Origin: Proteles cristata cristata
Lineage: Eukaryota; Chordata; Mammalia; Carnivora; Hyaenidae
Direction: 5' to 3'
Length of the DNA stretch: 64,000 bases
NCBI GenBank assembly: GCA_017311185.1
Contig: JAESUZ010004515.1
Span: 372,001-436,000 of the forward strand
Positions within the stretch are counted from its first letter, which is position 1; each line of letters opens with the position of its first letter. The notes beneath the pieces were generated by a model, which was not told where the DNA came from, made no database searches, and saw only the letters and a program-made list of their open reading frames with translations. Position numbers and translations under genes: made by a program. Below are positions 45,351 through 56,339 of this stretch, one piece after another.

Positions 45351-46470
45351 CAGGCAATGTGATCATGTATAGCTTTGTACATGTTTTTCTAAGTGCATTA
45401 CATTTAAGCTAATGTAGGAAAAACTCCTAGAAGTTAAGTTGTGAGGTCATTTTATATTTTGACCGATGTGGCCAAATCACCTACCTACCTGTTTTTATTC
45501 CTACCATCTCATGACACTGTATTACAAGTTTTGTGCCTCACCAATTTGGCAGTTGAAAACTGATCTTTTGTAATTTCAACTTTTTTTTTTTTTTTGGCGA
45601 ATGAAGTTGAATGTCTTCTCAAATGTTTGAAAGCCATTGGTTAAAAAAATAAAGCCAGTGTTACTTACTTTTCTCTGAAATGTGTGCTTATGATCTTTAC
45701 TTGTTTATGCATTGGATTGGATCTCTTTATCTCTTTTATCTCTCTTTCAAAAAAATTGACCTATGGGAGGCTTATTTTAAGTAAATAAGCCCTTTTCTAC
45801 TCTTCCACTTAAGTGCAAGATTTATTTAAATGTTGCAATTTAAAATTTAAAAAATTTGAAGAATGATTTAGCTATTATTTAAGGACACTTATCAACCTTT
45901 TTTTTTACTGGCTTCCAGGTTTTCTGTTGTTCTTAGAAAGTTCTTTACCGTGGCATGATTATTTTGAAAAATTTTCCTCTGTTTCTTTCCTCAGTATTTT
46001 AATTCGGGGGTTTTAATCTCTGATCCATCTGCAGCTTTTTTTAATGTAAGGAGTTCAGTTATGATCCATTTCAGTTTGTTCTAGAAGTCTGCCCAATTAT
46101 TCTAACACCATGTGTTGAAAAAGCCACCCAAATGTGGATAGCTCTTTCTGTACTGTGTTTGTCTTGGCCATTTTTCATTGTTAACTTCTAATTAACACAT
46201 TAATTTCTGATTTCACTGCTAAGTCCTAAAAGAGAATATGGACTGTAGTATTTCTGCTCTTTGGCACTCTCGTATTGAGATTTTCTTTGTGGACAATTTT
46301 TGTGACTATTTGGTATGTATTTGAAAGGATGTGTATTTGCTACCGGTAGGAAATACTGTTAGAGTTTGTCATTTGTACCAGCTGGATCTTCCAGTCTTCT
46401 ACTTACTCTATTAGATTTTTTTATTTTCTGAGAAAGGCGTGTGTGGAACTTTCCTTCTCTTTTGGAGGCA
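45350..46470 (-). mobile_element. Old L1-like fragments, minus orientation
   Basis: Antisense L1 3'-region phrases, for example 'ctgatccatctgcagctttt' and 'ctaacaccatgtgttgaaaa'. Diverged and discontinuous. Confidence 0.45.
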
Positions 46471-46944
46471 AATAAGTTCTCTGAGTTCTCTTAAAGTTGT
46501 TTTTTTAAAGTTTAAGTTCTAATAATTTCTTTTCTTTCAAGAACACACATGTGGTGGTGCCACTCCTCTCCCTGGTCTCCTTCCTGATTAATCTGCCCTT
46601 GGCATCCAGAGGGCCTCATTTCGTGCTCCTCCTTCACTCACTCTCTTACAGTACCTTAAACCCAAGAACACATCCACGTGTTTGACAGTAGTTTCATTTT
46701 CACAAAGCATATCTACATACATTCGTCTTAATATATTACAGGAAAAGGGCAAATCTCCTTCCTCATTCCTTCACCCCGCAAGTCCTAGTTTTGTCCTTCA
46801 TTTCCCAGAAGAAGCTTTTGAATTTGGTATGTCTCTTCCCAGCACCTCCTTACCTTTTTCTTTTCTGCTTTTGCAAGTGTACTGTAACAACCAAAAGTCT
46901 AATAGTACTGTTTTGAGTTTTTTTTTAAAGTGGATTTATGATTT

Positions 46945-47152
46945 TTAAATATTTTTTAATGTTTATTTATATATTTTGAGAGAGAGGGAGAGAGAAAGAG
47001 AGAGAGGGAGCTGGTGTGAATGCCGGAGAGGGACAGAAAGAAAGGGGGAGAGGGAGAATCCCAGCTGGGCTCCACGCTCTGAACTGTGAGATCATGACCT
47101 GAGCCGAAATCCAGAGTTGCTGGCTTAATTGACTGAGCCACCCAGATGCCCT
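46945..47152 (-). mobile_element. Carnivore SINE with internal deletion, minus orientation
   Basis: 'tttttaatgtttatttatat', GA-rich block, a shortened body missing the middle promoter block, ending 'gagccacccagatgccct'. Confidence 0.88.
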
Positions 47153-47214
47153 GATGTATGATTTTTTAAAATATTGAAATTGTTTTTCCTTTCTTCTTCT
47201 TCTTTTTTTTTACT

Positions 47215-47500
47215 GTCATACTAACACATCTTGGATAGCTATCATTTTTATTTCAGAAGATGGAGTACATTTTCATAATTGCTGCATAATATTCTGTAGT
47301 ATGACCATACATTGGTTTATTTAGCCATTTCTTTATTGATGGACATTCGAGATGTTTCCAGTTGTTCAGGGTTACACGTTGTGTGGTGGTGACACTCCAT
47401 GCACATATCCTGTTTAGCACACGTGTGTTTCTATGGAGTGTGATTTAAGGAATGAGCTTGCTAGTTTATTCCCTTATATGTCCAAGTTTTGTTTGCTGCT
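47215..47500 (-). mobile_element. Old L1 3' fragment, minus orientation
   Basis: Contains 'cataatattctgtagtatga' and 'ttcttattgatggacatt'-type phrases typical of an antisense L1 3' UTR. Confidence 0.5.
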
Positions 47501-47722
47501 TAAAAAAATTTTTTTTAAATGTTTTATTTTTGAGAGAAAGACACACACACTCACAGAGCGAGTGGGGGAGGGGCAGAGAGAGGGAAACACAGAATCCAAA
47601 ATAGGCTCCAGACTCTAAGCTGTCAGCACAGAGCCTGACACAGGGCTAGAACCCATGTATCCTGAGATCATGACCTGAGCTGAAGTCAGATGCCCAACCT
47701 ACTGAGCCACTCACACACCCCT
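47501..47722 (-). mobile_element. Carnivore SINE, minus orientation
   Basis: T-rich tail, 'gagcgagtgggggaggggca', 'aagctgtcagcacagagcct', ending 'gagccactcacacacccc'. Confidence 0.9.
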
Positions 47723-47911
47723 GCAGCATTTTAAATATATGCTGTTAGGTGCTTGCCGCATATTTAAGATATCTTTTCTCAATAAAATAATTTTTTGATA
47801 ATTGATTGCTTTTGTCAAAGATCTAGGCTCTGGAGCCTTTGTGAATCCAGTGCAAAGTGTATCTTCCAAAGAGATTTCTAGTTTCCTGAATTAAGAAAAT
47901 TTGTCTAAACA

Positions 47912-48125
47912 AGGATGCTCTGGGTCATCTGAGTGGCTCAGTCCATTGAGGGTCTGACTTTGGCTCAGGTCATCATCTCATGGTTTGTGTGGTCAGACCC
48001 CATGTCAGGCTCTGTGCTGACAGCTCAGAGCCTGGAGCCTGCTGAGGATTGTGTCTCCCTTTCTCTCTCTGCCCCTTCCCTCACTCACTCTCTGTCTCTC
48101 TCTCTCAAAAATAAACATTTAAGAA
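47912..48125 (+). mobile_element. Carnivore SINE (feline type)
   Basis: Diverged head 'gggtcatctgagtggctcag', CT-rich body and an 'aaaataaacatttaag' tail. It abuts the L1 that follows. Confidence 0.88.
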
Positions 48126-48127
48126 AA

Positions 48128-48700
48128 CTTTATTTATTGATTTTTTTCTTAAATAGTTTATTGTCAAGTTGGTTTCCATATAACACCCAGTGCTCATCCC
48201 AACAAGTGCCCTCCTCCATACTCATCACCCCCCTTCCCCTCTCCTTCACCCCCATCAGCCCTCGGTTTGTTCTCAGCATTCAAGAGTTTCTCATGGTTTG
48301 CGTCCCTCCCTCTTCGCAATTATTTTTTCCCTTCTCCTCCCCTATGGTCTTCCGTTAAGCTCCTCCTAATCCGCCTATACATGCAAAAATATGGTATCTG
48401 TCCTTCTCTGCCTGACTTATTTCACTCAGCATAAAATCCTTAAGTTCCATCCACGTTGCTACCAATGGCCAGATTTCATTTTTTCTCATTGCCATGTAGT
48501 ATTCCATTGTATAGATAAACCACATCTTCTTCATCCATTCATCAGTTGATAGACACTTAGGCTCTCTCCATGATTTGGCTATTGTTGAAAGTGCTGCTAG
48601 GAACATTGGGGTACATGTGCCCCAATGCATCAGCACTCTTGTATCCCTTGGGCAAATTCCTAGCAGTGCTATCGCTGGGTCATTGGGGAGTTCTATTGTT
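48128..48700 (-). mobile_element. L1 3' end with ORF2 C-terminus, minus orientation
   Basis: Complement of a carnivore L1 3' end. A minus-strand frame at 48355-48636 reads as the L1 ORF2 C-terminal region, with the recognisable motifs YTMEYYMAM and TWMELKDFML. It is 5'-truncated and not functional. Confidence 0.9.
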
Positions 48701-48942
48701 AATTAAAAGAAAACCTTTATAAATAATGATGTAAGTTCTAGATTAAACGGGAGAAAAAGGTTTTGCCCCATAATTCTAATTCTAAAGTGAAATAGTCAGA
48801 GTTATGCACAGGATATATAAAAAAGCTCCCCAATACAATACTTTTAAGAGTAAAGAAATTGAAAATTTCTTAAAATAAATTTTAATGATCCACATGCTGG
48901 GGATCAATAAACATTAAAAATATCCCAAAGAAGAATATTTAA

Positions 48943-49139
48943 GGGCACCTGCATGGCTCAGTTTGTTGAATTCGACCTTGGCTCATGATCTCCCGGTTTA
49001 TGGGTTTGGGCCCTGCGTCCAGCTCTGTGCTGACAGCTCAGAGCTTGGAGCCTGCCTCATATTCTGTGTTTCCCTCTTTCTCTGCCCCTCCCCTGCTTGT
49101 GCTCTCTCTCTGTCAAAAATAAATAAACGTTAAAAAAAA
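48943..49139 (+). mobile_element. Carnivore SINE (feline type)
   Basis: 'gggcacctgcatggctcag' head, 'cagctcagagcttggagcct' and an A-rich tail. Flanked by 'aagaatatttaa' (48931-48942) and 'aagaatattcaa' (from about 49140). Confidence 0.93.
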
Positions 49140-49149
49140 AAGAATATTC

Positions 49150-51253
49150 AATGGTTGAGCCAAATGTCCATTCTAAATATTAAGTGGGGGGACATAGATG
49201 TATACACCTGGATACACAAGCTGATTCTAATTTTTATATAAATGTATCTTTCTTTGTGTGTGTGATGTATGATAATGATAACACTGACCATGTTACAATT
49301 TACTGTGTTTTCAATTTTCACACATACAAAAACTACTGCTTCTATAATCAGAGTGGGTAGGGGAGAGGGAAGGTGTTTTTAAAAGGAAAACCTAAAACTT
49401 TCAAAGACTTCAGGGCACTTTATAAAAATATTAAAACTTAACTTTAATGTGAAAATCAAAAATATTTCCATTTTAACAACAGATATAGAAAATACATGGG
49501 TCTTGGTTCACTAGCTTATTACTTCAAGTAATAGAATTTATGTTTTCATCTAAGAATGTTAGTCAGTGCAGGAAGCTCAAGGATCTAGAAACCCATTCAG
49601 TTTGCTTCTGGGAGGAAACAGCTACAAATTAGTTAAGGTCATTTGAGGTTAAGGAAAATGCCCAGGGGCAGAGTCTGTGGGATCAAGGAAATGGCAGAAC
49701 TGGATGGAATTTAAAGGTTTTCTAGTTAAGGGTTCTCAAATCGCAGCCCTCCAGGACTACCTCCTAAGGTAAGGGAGCATCTGAGTAAGGCTTCAATGAT
49801 GAGTTTGAAAAACACTACTTCCAAATGTGTTTTCCACTAGGGAAATGTGAAACCAAGGGGGTCAGAGAAGTACTTAAGGTCATGTGCCCAGTTCATGTCA
49901 GGTCCCCATGGCCAGGGTCTGTTTCCTTGTTTCAGGTTAACACTCATTTTTTTTTCATTAGTTGCTGGTCATTACTCCACATGCCTTATAAGAGTTACTT
50001 AGTCACAACACTTAGGGGGTGGGTATTCTGATCCTCATTTGACAGAAGAGGAATCTAACCCTCGGAGGACGTGAGCTGCCCAGGCCTGGGCCCAGTGATC
50101 CAGATGGGCTCTTATCGAAGTTTGTCTGACACTAAAGCCCCATAATCTGAACCACTGCACAACCCACCTCCCCGGATGTTCTTCTATAGGTGAGTTTCCT
50201 GGCCTTGACCATGATACTGCAGCCACCTTGCAGAGCTGGGTCCCAAGCTTGTTCCTTTGAAGAATCCAATACAAACCCTGCTCCCAGGGCTTTTTAAAAT
50301 CACAAACATGGGCCTATCAGAGCAGGGAGGGTGTAGGAGGTGACTCAAAGGGCTCACTGGAGGAGGAATTCCAGATCCTGGGCTGCTTGTGTGAAGGTTG
50401 TCTGGGGTTTCCAGAAACACTGCCCTCTCCTTTTTTATCTGCTCAAACATATAAGTGTGTGAAAACACCACGTAATCTGATTTAGAGACTGTTTGAATTG
50501 AAAGGCTGACAAAGTTGACTGGTTCCATTTTCAGTCATGGGTTCTTGATCAGTTGTGGGTACCGGTCCTGAGGCCTTTGGGGGGACAGCGCTGCATCATG
50601 TCTTCTAGCACCATTGTTTCAGTCAGACCCGATCACTTCTCTGGCCGCAGCCCTTCCAATCTGTTCTCCACACTTTTATTGTTAATCCCAGACTGGCTGA
50701 CATCACACTCTTTTCTTGGCTCTCTATCATCTCTAGGACAATCTCTGAGCCCTTGCCCCACAGTGGGACACCCTTTGTAACAGTTCTTGACCACAGCTTC
50801 ATCCTTTTTCCCACCCCTCTCCCCTTCCAGGCACTTGGTAGTTATTTTATTGAGCTCCTTGTGCCTACCTGAATTGACCAGAACATCCTTGCCTCCATCT
50901 TTTGCATAGTTACTTCTTGCAAGAATTATCCTTTCTTATCTCCTTCCAAAAGGTGCCTTCCCTCCTGGAAGCCCTCCTCCTGGGCTGCACTGGGGCTCTT
51001 TCCTCTCTATTCCTACTGTGCCCTGGTCACAACTCTCTGACCATTGGCTAATTTGTATATCTACTTTACAAAATAGTAAGCTACTTGAGAGCAGAAACTT
51101 GTGTCTGTTTTTTGTTTTTTTTTTTTGTTTTTTTTGACCTGTGCACAGCAAAACATCTGGTGTATAGTAGAAATAACAGCTTTTGATGAAGAAATGAAGT
51201 AGTGAATGGTAGTTTTCTTCCTCGTCTGAACATAATATTGTATTTTGTCCTAG
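49150..51253. other. CASP8 upstream intron/flank, with MIR at about 49.98-50.16 kb
   Basis: Mostly unique sequence. A MIR is visible at about 49980-50160 ('gacagaagaggaatctaacc', 'gtgagctgcccagg'). The last part is the intron leading to the CASP8 start-codon exon, ending 'ttgtcctag'. Confidence 0.5.
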
Positions 51254-51591
51254 GCGACAACTACATTCTCCTGACACTTGACCAACATGAATTTCAATAA
51301 ATGTCTCTATAATATTGGGGAATGGCTAGGCAGCGATGACCTGGCCTCCCTCAAATTCCTGAGCCTGGACTACATCCCACAAAAGAAGCAAGAACCCATC
51401 AAAGATGCCTTGATGTTATTCCAGAGACTCCAGGAAAAGAGAATGTTAGAGGAAAGCAACCTGTCCTTCTTGAAGGAGCTGCTTTTCCGAATTAATAGAC
51501 TGGACCTGCTATTCAAATACCTGCACACCAGCAAGGAAGAGATGGAGCAGGAACTTCAGACACCAGGCAGAGCTCAGATCTCTCCCTACAG
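51254..51591 (+). CDS. CASP8: CASP8 coding exon 1 (5' UTR end plus death effector domain 1)
   Basis: The exon begins after 'tgtcctag' at 51254. The 33 bases before the ATG (51287-51289) contain an in-frame TGA at 51272-51274, so translation in this frame must start at this ATG. It encodes residues 1-101 plus two bases of Arg102: [14 protein letters not shown] through RLDLL to the QISPYR region. This is death effector domain 1 and the bridge to domain 2. The donor is 'cag/gtgggg' at 51592. Confidence 0.97.
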
Positions 51592-54500
51592 GTGGGGAGA
51601 ACTTTCACCATTCAGGCACTGGGAGGTGTGGGTGCGATGGACACATCTTTGTGGGCTGGGCTGATGACGGAGTGTCTGTGTGGTATGACTTTGGAAGTTC
51701 CTTGAAGATGTCCCACCAGGACCAGATTAAGAAATTTGGAGATCCTATATATAATTTAGGAAAAAAGTTAAACCATAAAATAAAAACACTTGTTTCCAAA
51801 GTGAAATGTTATCTATAGGTATGCCGAAATTAAAACAGACATCTTCTGAACGTTGTCTCTCTCTGTTCTGTCTCCCCTTTTGTTACCTCTGCTCTGCTTC
51901 TGTCCACATCATGTGCTTACTTTGCCTTCTACTGGATAATGCGTCATTACTTCTTATGTGAAATCTCCCTCCTGCCAGCTTGTGGATGACTATGGATATT
52001 CTCAGTGGGGTGTTAGGCTCTTATCCCACACTGAAAGTGTTGTATCACAAAGTTCTCCACTTAGGGGTGTATGCTGTCAGTCATTATGGACTGGCCAGGC
52101 TGGACCCCACAAGACTGGACTCTGTGTGCCCAGCTGCTGCCAGGATAATGGTGGTGACTTTGGTAGTCAGTCCTGCCAAACATCTCCAGCTAGGCCTCTC
52201 CCCACTTGTGGAACAGTGGGTACTCAGAGCTGATAACAAACCATGTTCTATTACCTCTTGGTGAGTTGGTAACAGACTTTTAAAATAGAAACATATTACC
52301 AACTTCTCTATTTCAACATCCCCTGTTGTCAGATGCTCCTTAAAGTTATTTTTAGCTTTCCTTCTGAAAACTGCTACTCAAGTCTTAGCTATGGCCCATT
52401 TCACAGTCTCTTCTTTCTTGTCATTAATGATGACATGTGTGACAAGTCCTCATAGCCAGCTGTGAAAGCCATTATCTTCTACTGGCCTGGCTTATTATGA
52501 ACGTCCTGGTCCTTAATCTCAGAGATCTGAGATTCTGACACGTTCCTTATCATATGTTTCTCTATGTGAAGACTGAGCATTTTGAAAGAGAGATATTCTG
52601 GGTGTATTAGCTTCCTAGGGATGCTGTAACAAAGTACTACAGACTGAGTGGCTTAACGCAGTAGAGATATTTATACACCCATAGTTCTGGGGGTTACAAA
52701 TGTAAAGTTAAGGTGTCAACAGGCTTGGTTCCTTTTGGAACTCTAGGGAGAATCTGTTTCATGTTTCTTTCTCCCCTAGCTTCTGGTGCTGGCAGGCAAT
52801 CCTTGGTGTTCCTTGTCTTTTAGATGCACCACTCCAAGCTCTGTCTCCAATCTCCTTTCTGTACCTGTTTGTCAGAATTTTCCTCTTCTCAGAAAGACAC
52901 CAGTCATTGGGTTAGGGCCCACCCTAATCTAGTGTGACCTTGGTCTTAACAAGATTACAACAGCAGAGACCTTTTTTCCAACTAAAGTCACATTAACAAT
53001 CCAGGGTGGACATGAATTTAGGAGGCACGTTGAGGACACTTTTATTTTCAAATTATAATTGCTACCTATAAAATAAGTATCTTATTTAATACTGGATAAC
53101 TTTGGCTTAATGGAATTGTGACACTTTTCCATGAAGGCACCAATTAGTCCTAAAAAACAACAGCCCTAGAATGAGAAAAGCTGGAGGTCTCATCTTAGGC
53201 CCACAGTCTTGGTCTTTTGAAAGTTGCACTCCTCCTGCCAGACAAGCAAGGTTGAGGCATATTGTCAATGCCACACAACGAGCTGTACCTGTCTGCTGGA
53301 GGGCTAAGAGTCTCTAAGAAGGGAGGATCTATCTGTTAAACTCTTAAACATGTTCAGTTGGGAACAAAAAGTCAGCACAAGTTCTACTGTTGTTAATCAT
53401 TGTTGGATGTTAACCAGGAAATGAAGAGTATGCTAATGTGACCACTTTCCACTTATAAGAAAGCATTAGACACTTTTATTTTCAAATTATAATTGCTACC
53501 TATAAAATAAGTATCTTATGAACTACCAGGTTTATTTCTAGACAGTGATGGTATAAGGAAGCTAGTAGGTTTTAGTAATGAGGAAAGTAAAAGGGAAAAT
53601 ACTTTGTACTAAAGTTAAAAGGGACAGCAGCTTTTGACTGGACCCAATCTCAGCCAAACTGAGAAAGTTTTGGAGAAATACTTCTAGGGTGGAATCCATG
53701 AGAGGAAGGATAAAGGAGATAATACTGAGTAACTTCTGTTCCACACTATTTATTTTCAGAATTTTCATTTTCTAATTTGAAGTTAGCATGATTTTGTGTT
53801 AATGTTAGTTTCCTTTATACCATAATAGTAAAAGTTTTTCTAACTTATTAAATATTCCTTTGTTCATTCAATAAACATATCCCAAGAACCTATCATGGAT
53901 TAAGAAATAGTAACGCTTGGGGCACCTGGATGACTCAGTTGGTTGAGCCTTCGACTCTTGATTTCAGCTTGGATCCTGATCTCACCCTTTGTGGAGTGGA
54001 GCCTGCATTGGGCTCTGCCCTGACAGCACAGAGACAGGTTGGGATTCGCTTTCTCCCGCTTTCTTTGCCCCTCCCTGTCTCTCTCTCTCTTTCTCTTGCT
54101 CTCTCTCTGACTCTCTTCCAAAATATATAAACTTAAAAAAAAGAAGAAATAATAGGGGTGCCTGGGTGGTTCAATTGGTTGAGTGTCTGACTTTAGCTCA
54201 GGTCATGATCTTTTGGGACGTGAGTTCAAGACCTGCATCACGCTCTGTGCTTACAGTTCAAAGTCTGGAGCCTGCTTCAGATTCTGTGTCTCCCTCTCTC
54301 TCTGCCTCTCCCCCACTCACACTCTGTCTCTTAAAAATGAATAAATGTTAAATAAAAAGTAAAAAGAAAAAAGAAATAACGATGCTTATTGTGTATTGAA
54401 CACTTAGTGTGTTGCCAAAGATTGGTTTAAGCGCTTCAGATAACTATATTCATGTCATTCTCAATATGTCCAGTGGTATATAGAATTATCTACAAGTTTA

Positions 54501-56294
54501 TAGATGAGGGGAAAAAAGTGACATGTTTAAAGTCACACAGCTCTGAGGTTGTGGAACCAAGGGTCCAACACCAGTAGTCTGGGACCTCTGCACTTAAATA
54601 CTGTACCTCATGACCCACTGGGCTTATGTAAACAAAAAGGGCATGGACTCTGCTCTCAGGGGACTCAGAGAGCTTCATAAACAATTATGACATCTTGTGT
54701 AAGCCTTCTGGTGTGGCAAAGGCACAGTGAGGTGAATGCAGCCCTGAAGACACTCAAGTGGTCCTTGAGCAGGTAGTGGGTGAGTGGTTAGTTGTTTGCA
54801 GATGGACAAGGGAATGGGGGTGTGGGGAGCACAGCATAAAGGGGTGAGGGGCAGGGCAGCCGGGTGGGTTTGGAGAGGAGATGTGGGTGAGTGGTAAGTG
54901 GGAAGCCTGAGAAGCTGAAGAGGTAGGCTGGGCTTCACAAAGTTCTGTATTCCAGAACCATGTGTTTGCCCTTCCTATGGCAGAGCACTGACAAGCTTTA
55001 ATAAAGGAAGTGATGATCCAGTTTTCATTTTGAAAAGCATAATTTCCTAAGTAAAAACTTTTTCCTACCACACCAAGCTCTTGATTTTATAGTGAGGGTC
55101 GAAGGCAAAACACGCTTCACTTAGCTGAAATGAATGGAATGACAAAGTTAGTGGAACTTTAAATTATGTTAAGGGGAGAATAGTTGGGCATGAGTCAGTA
55201 GCCTTCTGTGTCATCACAGCAGCCTCTTTCCAAGAACTTCACTCACAAATTATTTCATTAGGTATCTTTGTTTTAAGGGTAGGTGACTAGAATCAAGTCT
55301 CCACTGTGACTCCTTTCATCAAATGAGAAATTATGTATGAAACCATTTTTTTTTTTTTCATTTTTTTTATTTCTGAGAGAGAGAGAGACAGCATGAACAG
55401 GGGAGAGTCAGAGAGAGAGGGAGATACAGAATCTGAAACAGGCTCCAGGCTCTGAGCTAGCTGTCAGCACAGAGCCCGACGTGGAGCTTGAACCCATGAA
55501 CCATGAGATCATGACCTGAGCTGAAGTCAGACGCTCAACAGACTGAGCCACCCAGGTGCCCCAAACCATTTCTTTTCTTTAATGTTTATTTATTTATTTT
55601 GAGAGAGAGAGAGAGTGACAGAGAGAGCCCATGTACAAGCAGGGAAGGGGCAAAGCGAAAAGGAGAGAGAGAATCCCAAGCAGGCTCCGTGCTGTCAGTA
55701 CAGAGCTCCATGTGGGGCTTGAACTCACGAACCATTGAGATCATGACCTGAGCCAAAATCAAGAACCGAATGCTTAACTGACTGATCCACCCAAATGCCC
55801 CTAAGAAACCATTTCTAAAGTGTCTCCATTTCCCACCACAGGGTCATGCTTTTTCAAATTTCAGAAGATATAAGCAAATTGGAATTGAGGTCGTTTAAGT
55901 TTCTTTTGAGCCAGGACATCTCCAAATGTAAAGTGGATGATGATATGGTAAGAACTGGTGTTTCACCAAGATTTGGTCCTGAGGGAGAGTCAGCCAGTGA
56001 GGATTTCTGAAACTGGAGAGAGGGCTAGTCTAATAAAAACAACTTGGACTCTCACTTTTCAAAGAGAGAAGAAGAGAAAAGTTTTCAGGCAGCAGTGTTG
56101 TAGATAGGATTCCTTTGTCTACTGGGAAAGGCTGCTCACATTAATTATCAGGAGCATGGCAGAGTCAGGAGCTACAGAGGAAGATTGGTTGTGGAGGTAT
56201 ACCCTAGTGTGGGACCCTACAGAGCCAGGAGAGACAGTGGTGAGCTGGAGACACCTTCCCACTTCTGTAGTCTCTGAAACTACCTGGGATCTGG

Positions 56295-56339
<45 letters not shown>

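Larger units (their letters stand above)
51592..55841 (+). other. CASP8: CASP8 intron 1 (between coding exons 1 and 2)
   Basis: Contains an interspersed repeat at about 52600-53030, a 51-bp direct repeat pair, two + SINEs, a MIR at 54.38-54.62 kb and two - SINEs ending 40 bases before the acceptor. Confidence 0.8.

Noticed and set aside
47933..48358. 141-codon open frame on the plus strand
   Set aside because: Runs through a SINE into an antisense L1; both are repeats, not a gene.
48355..48636. 93-codon minus-strand frame resembling a protein
   Set aside because: It is the C-terminal part of a truncated L1 ORF2, so it belongs to the mobile element.
51592..51664. Continuation of the CASP8 exon 1 frame past the donor
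   Set aside because: The GT donor at 51592 and perfect phase with exon 2 show this is intron.
54675..55071. Pro/His/Leu-rich minus-strand frames
   Set aside because: Low-complexity G-rich DNA read in reverse, with overlapping frames and no motif.
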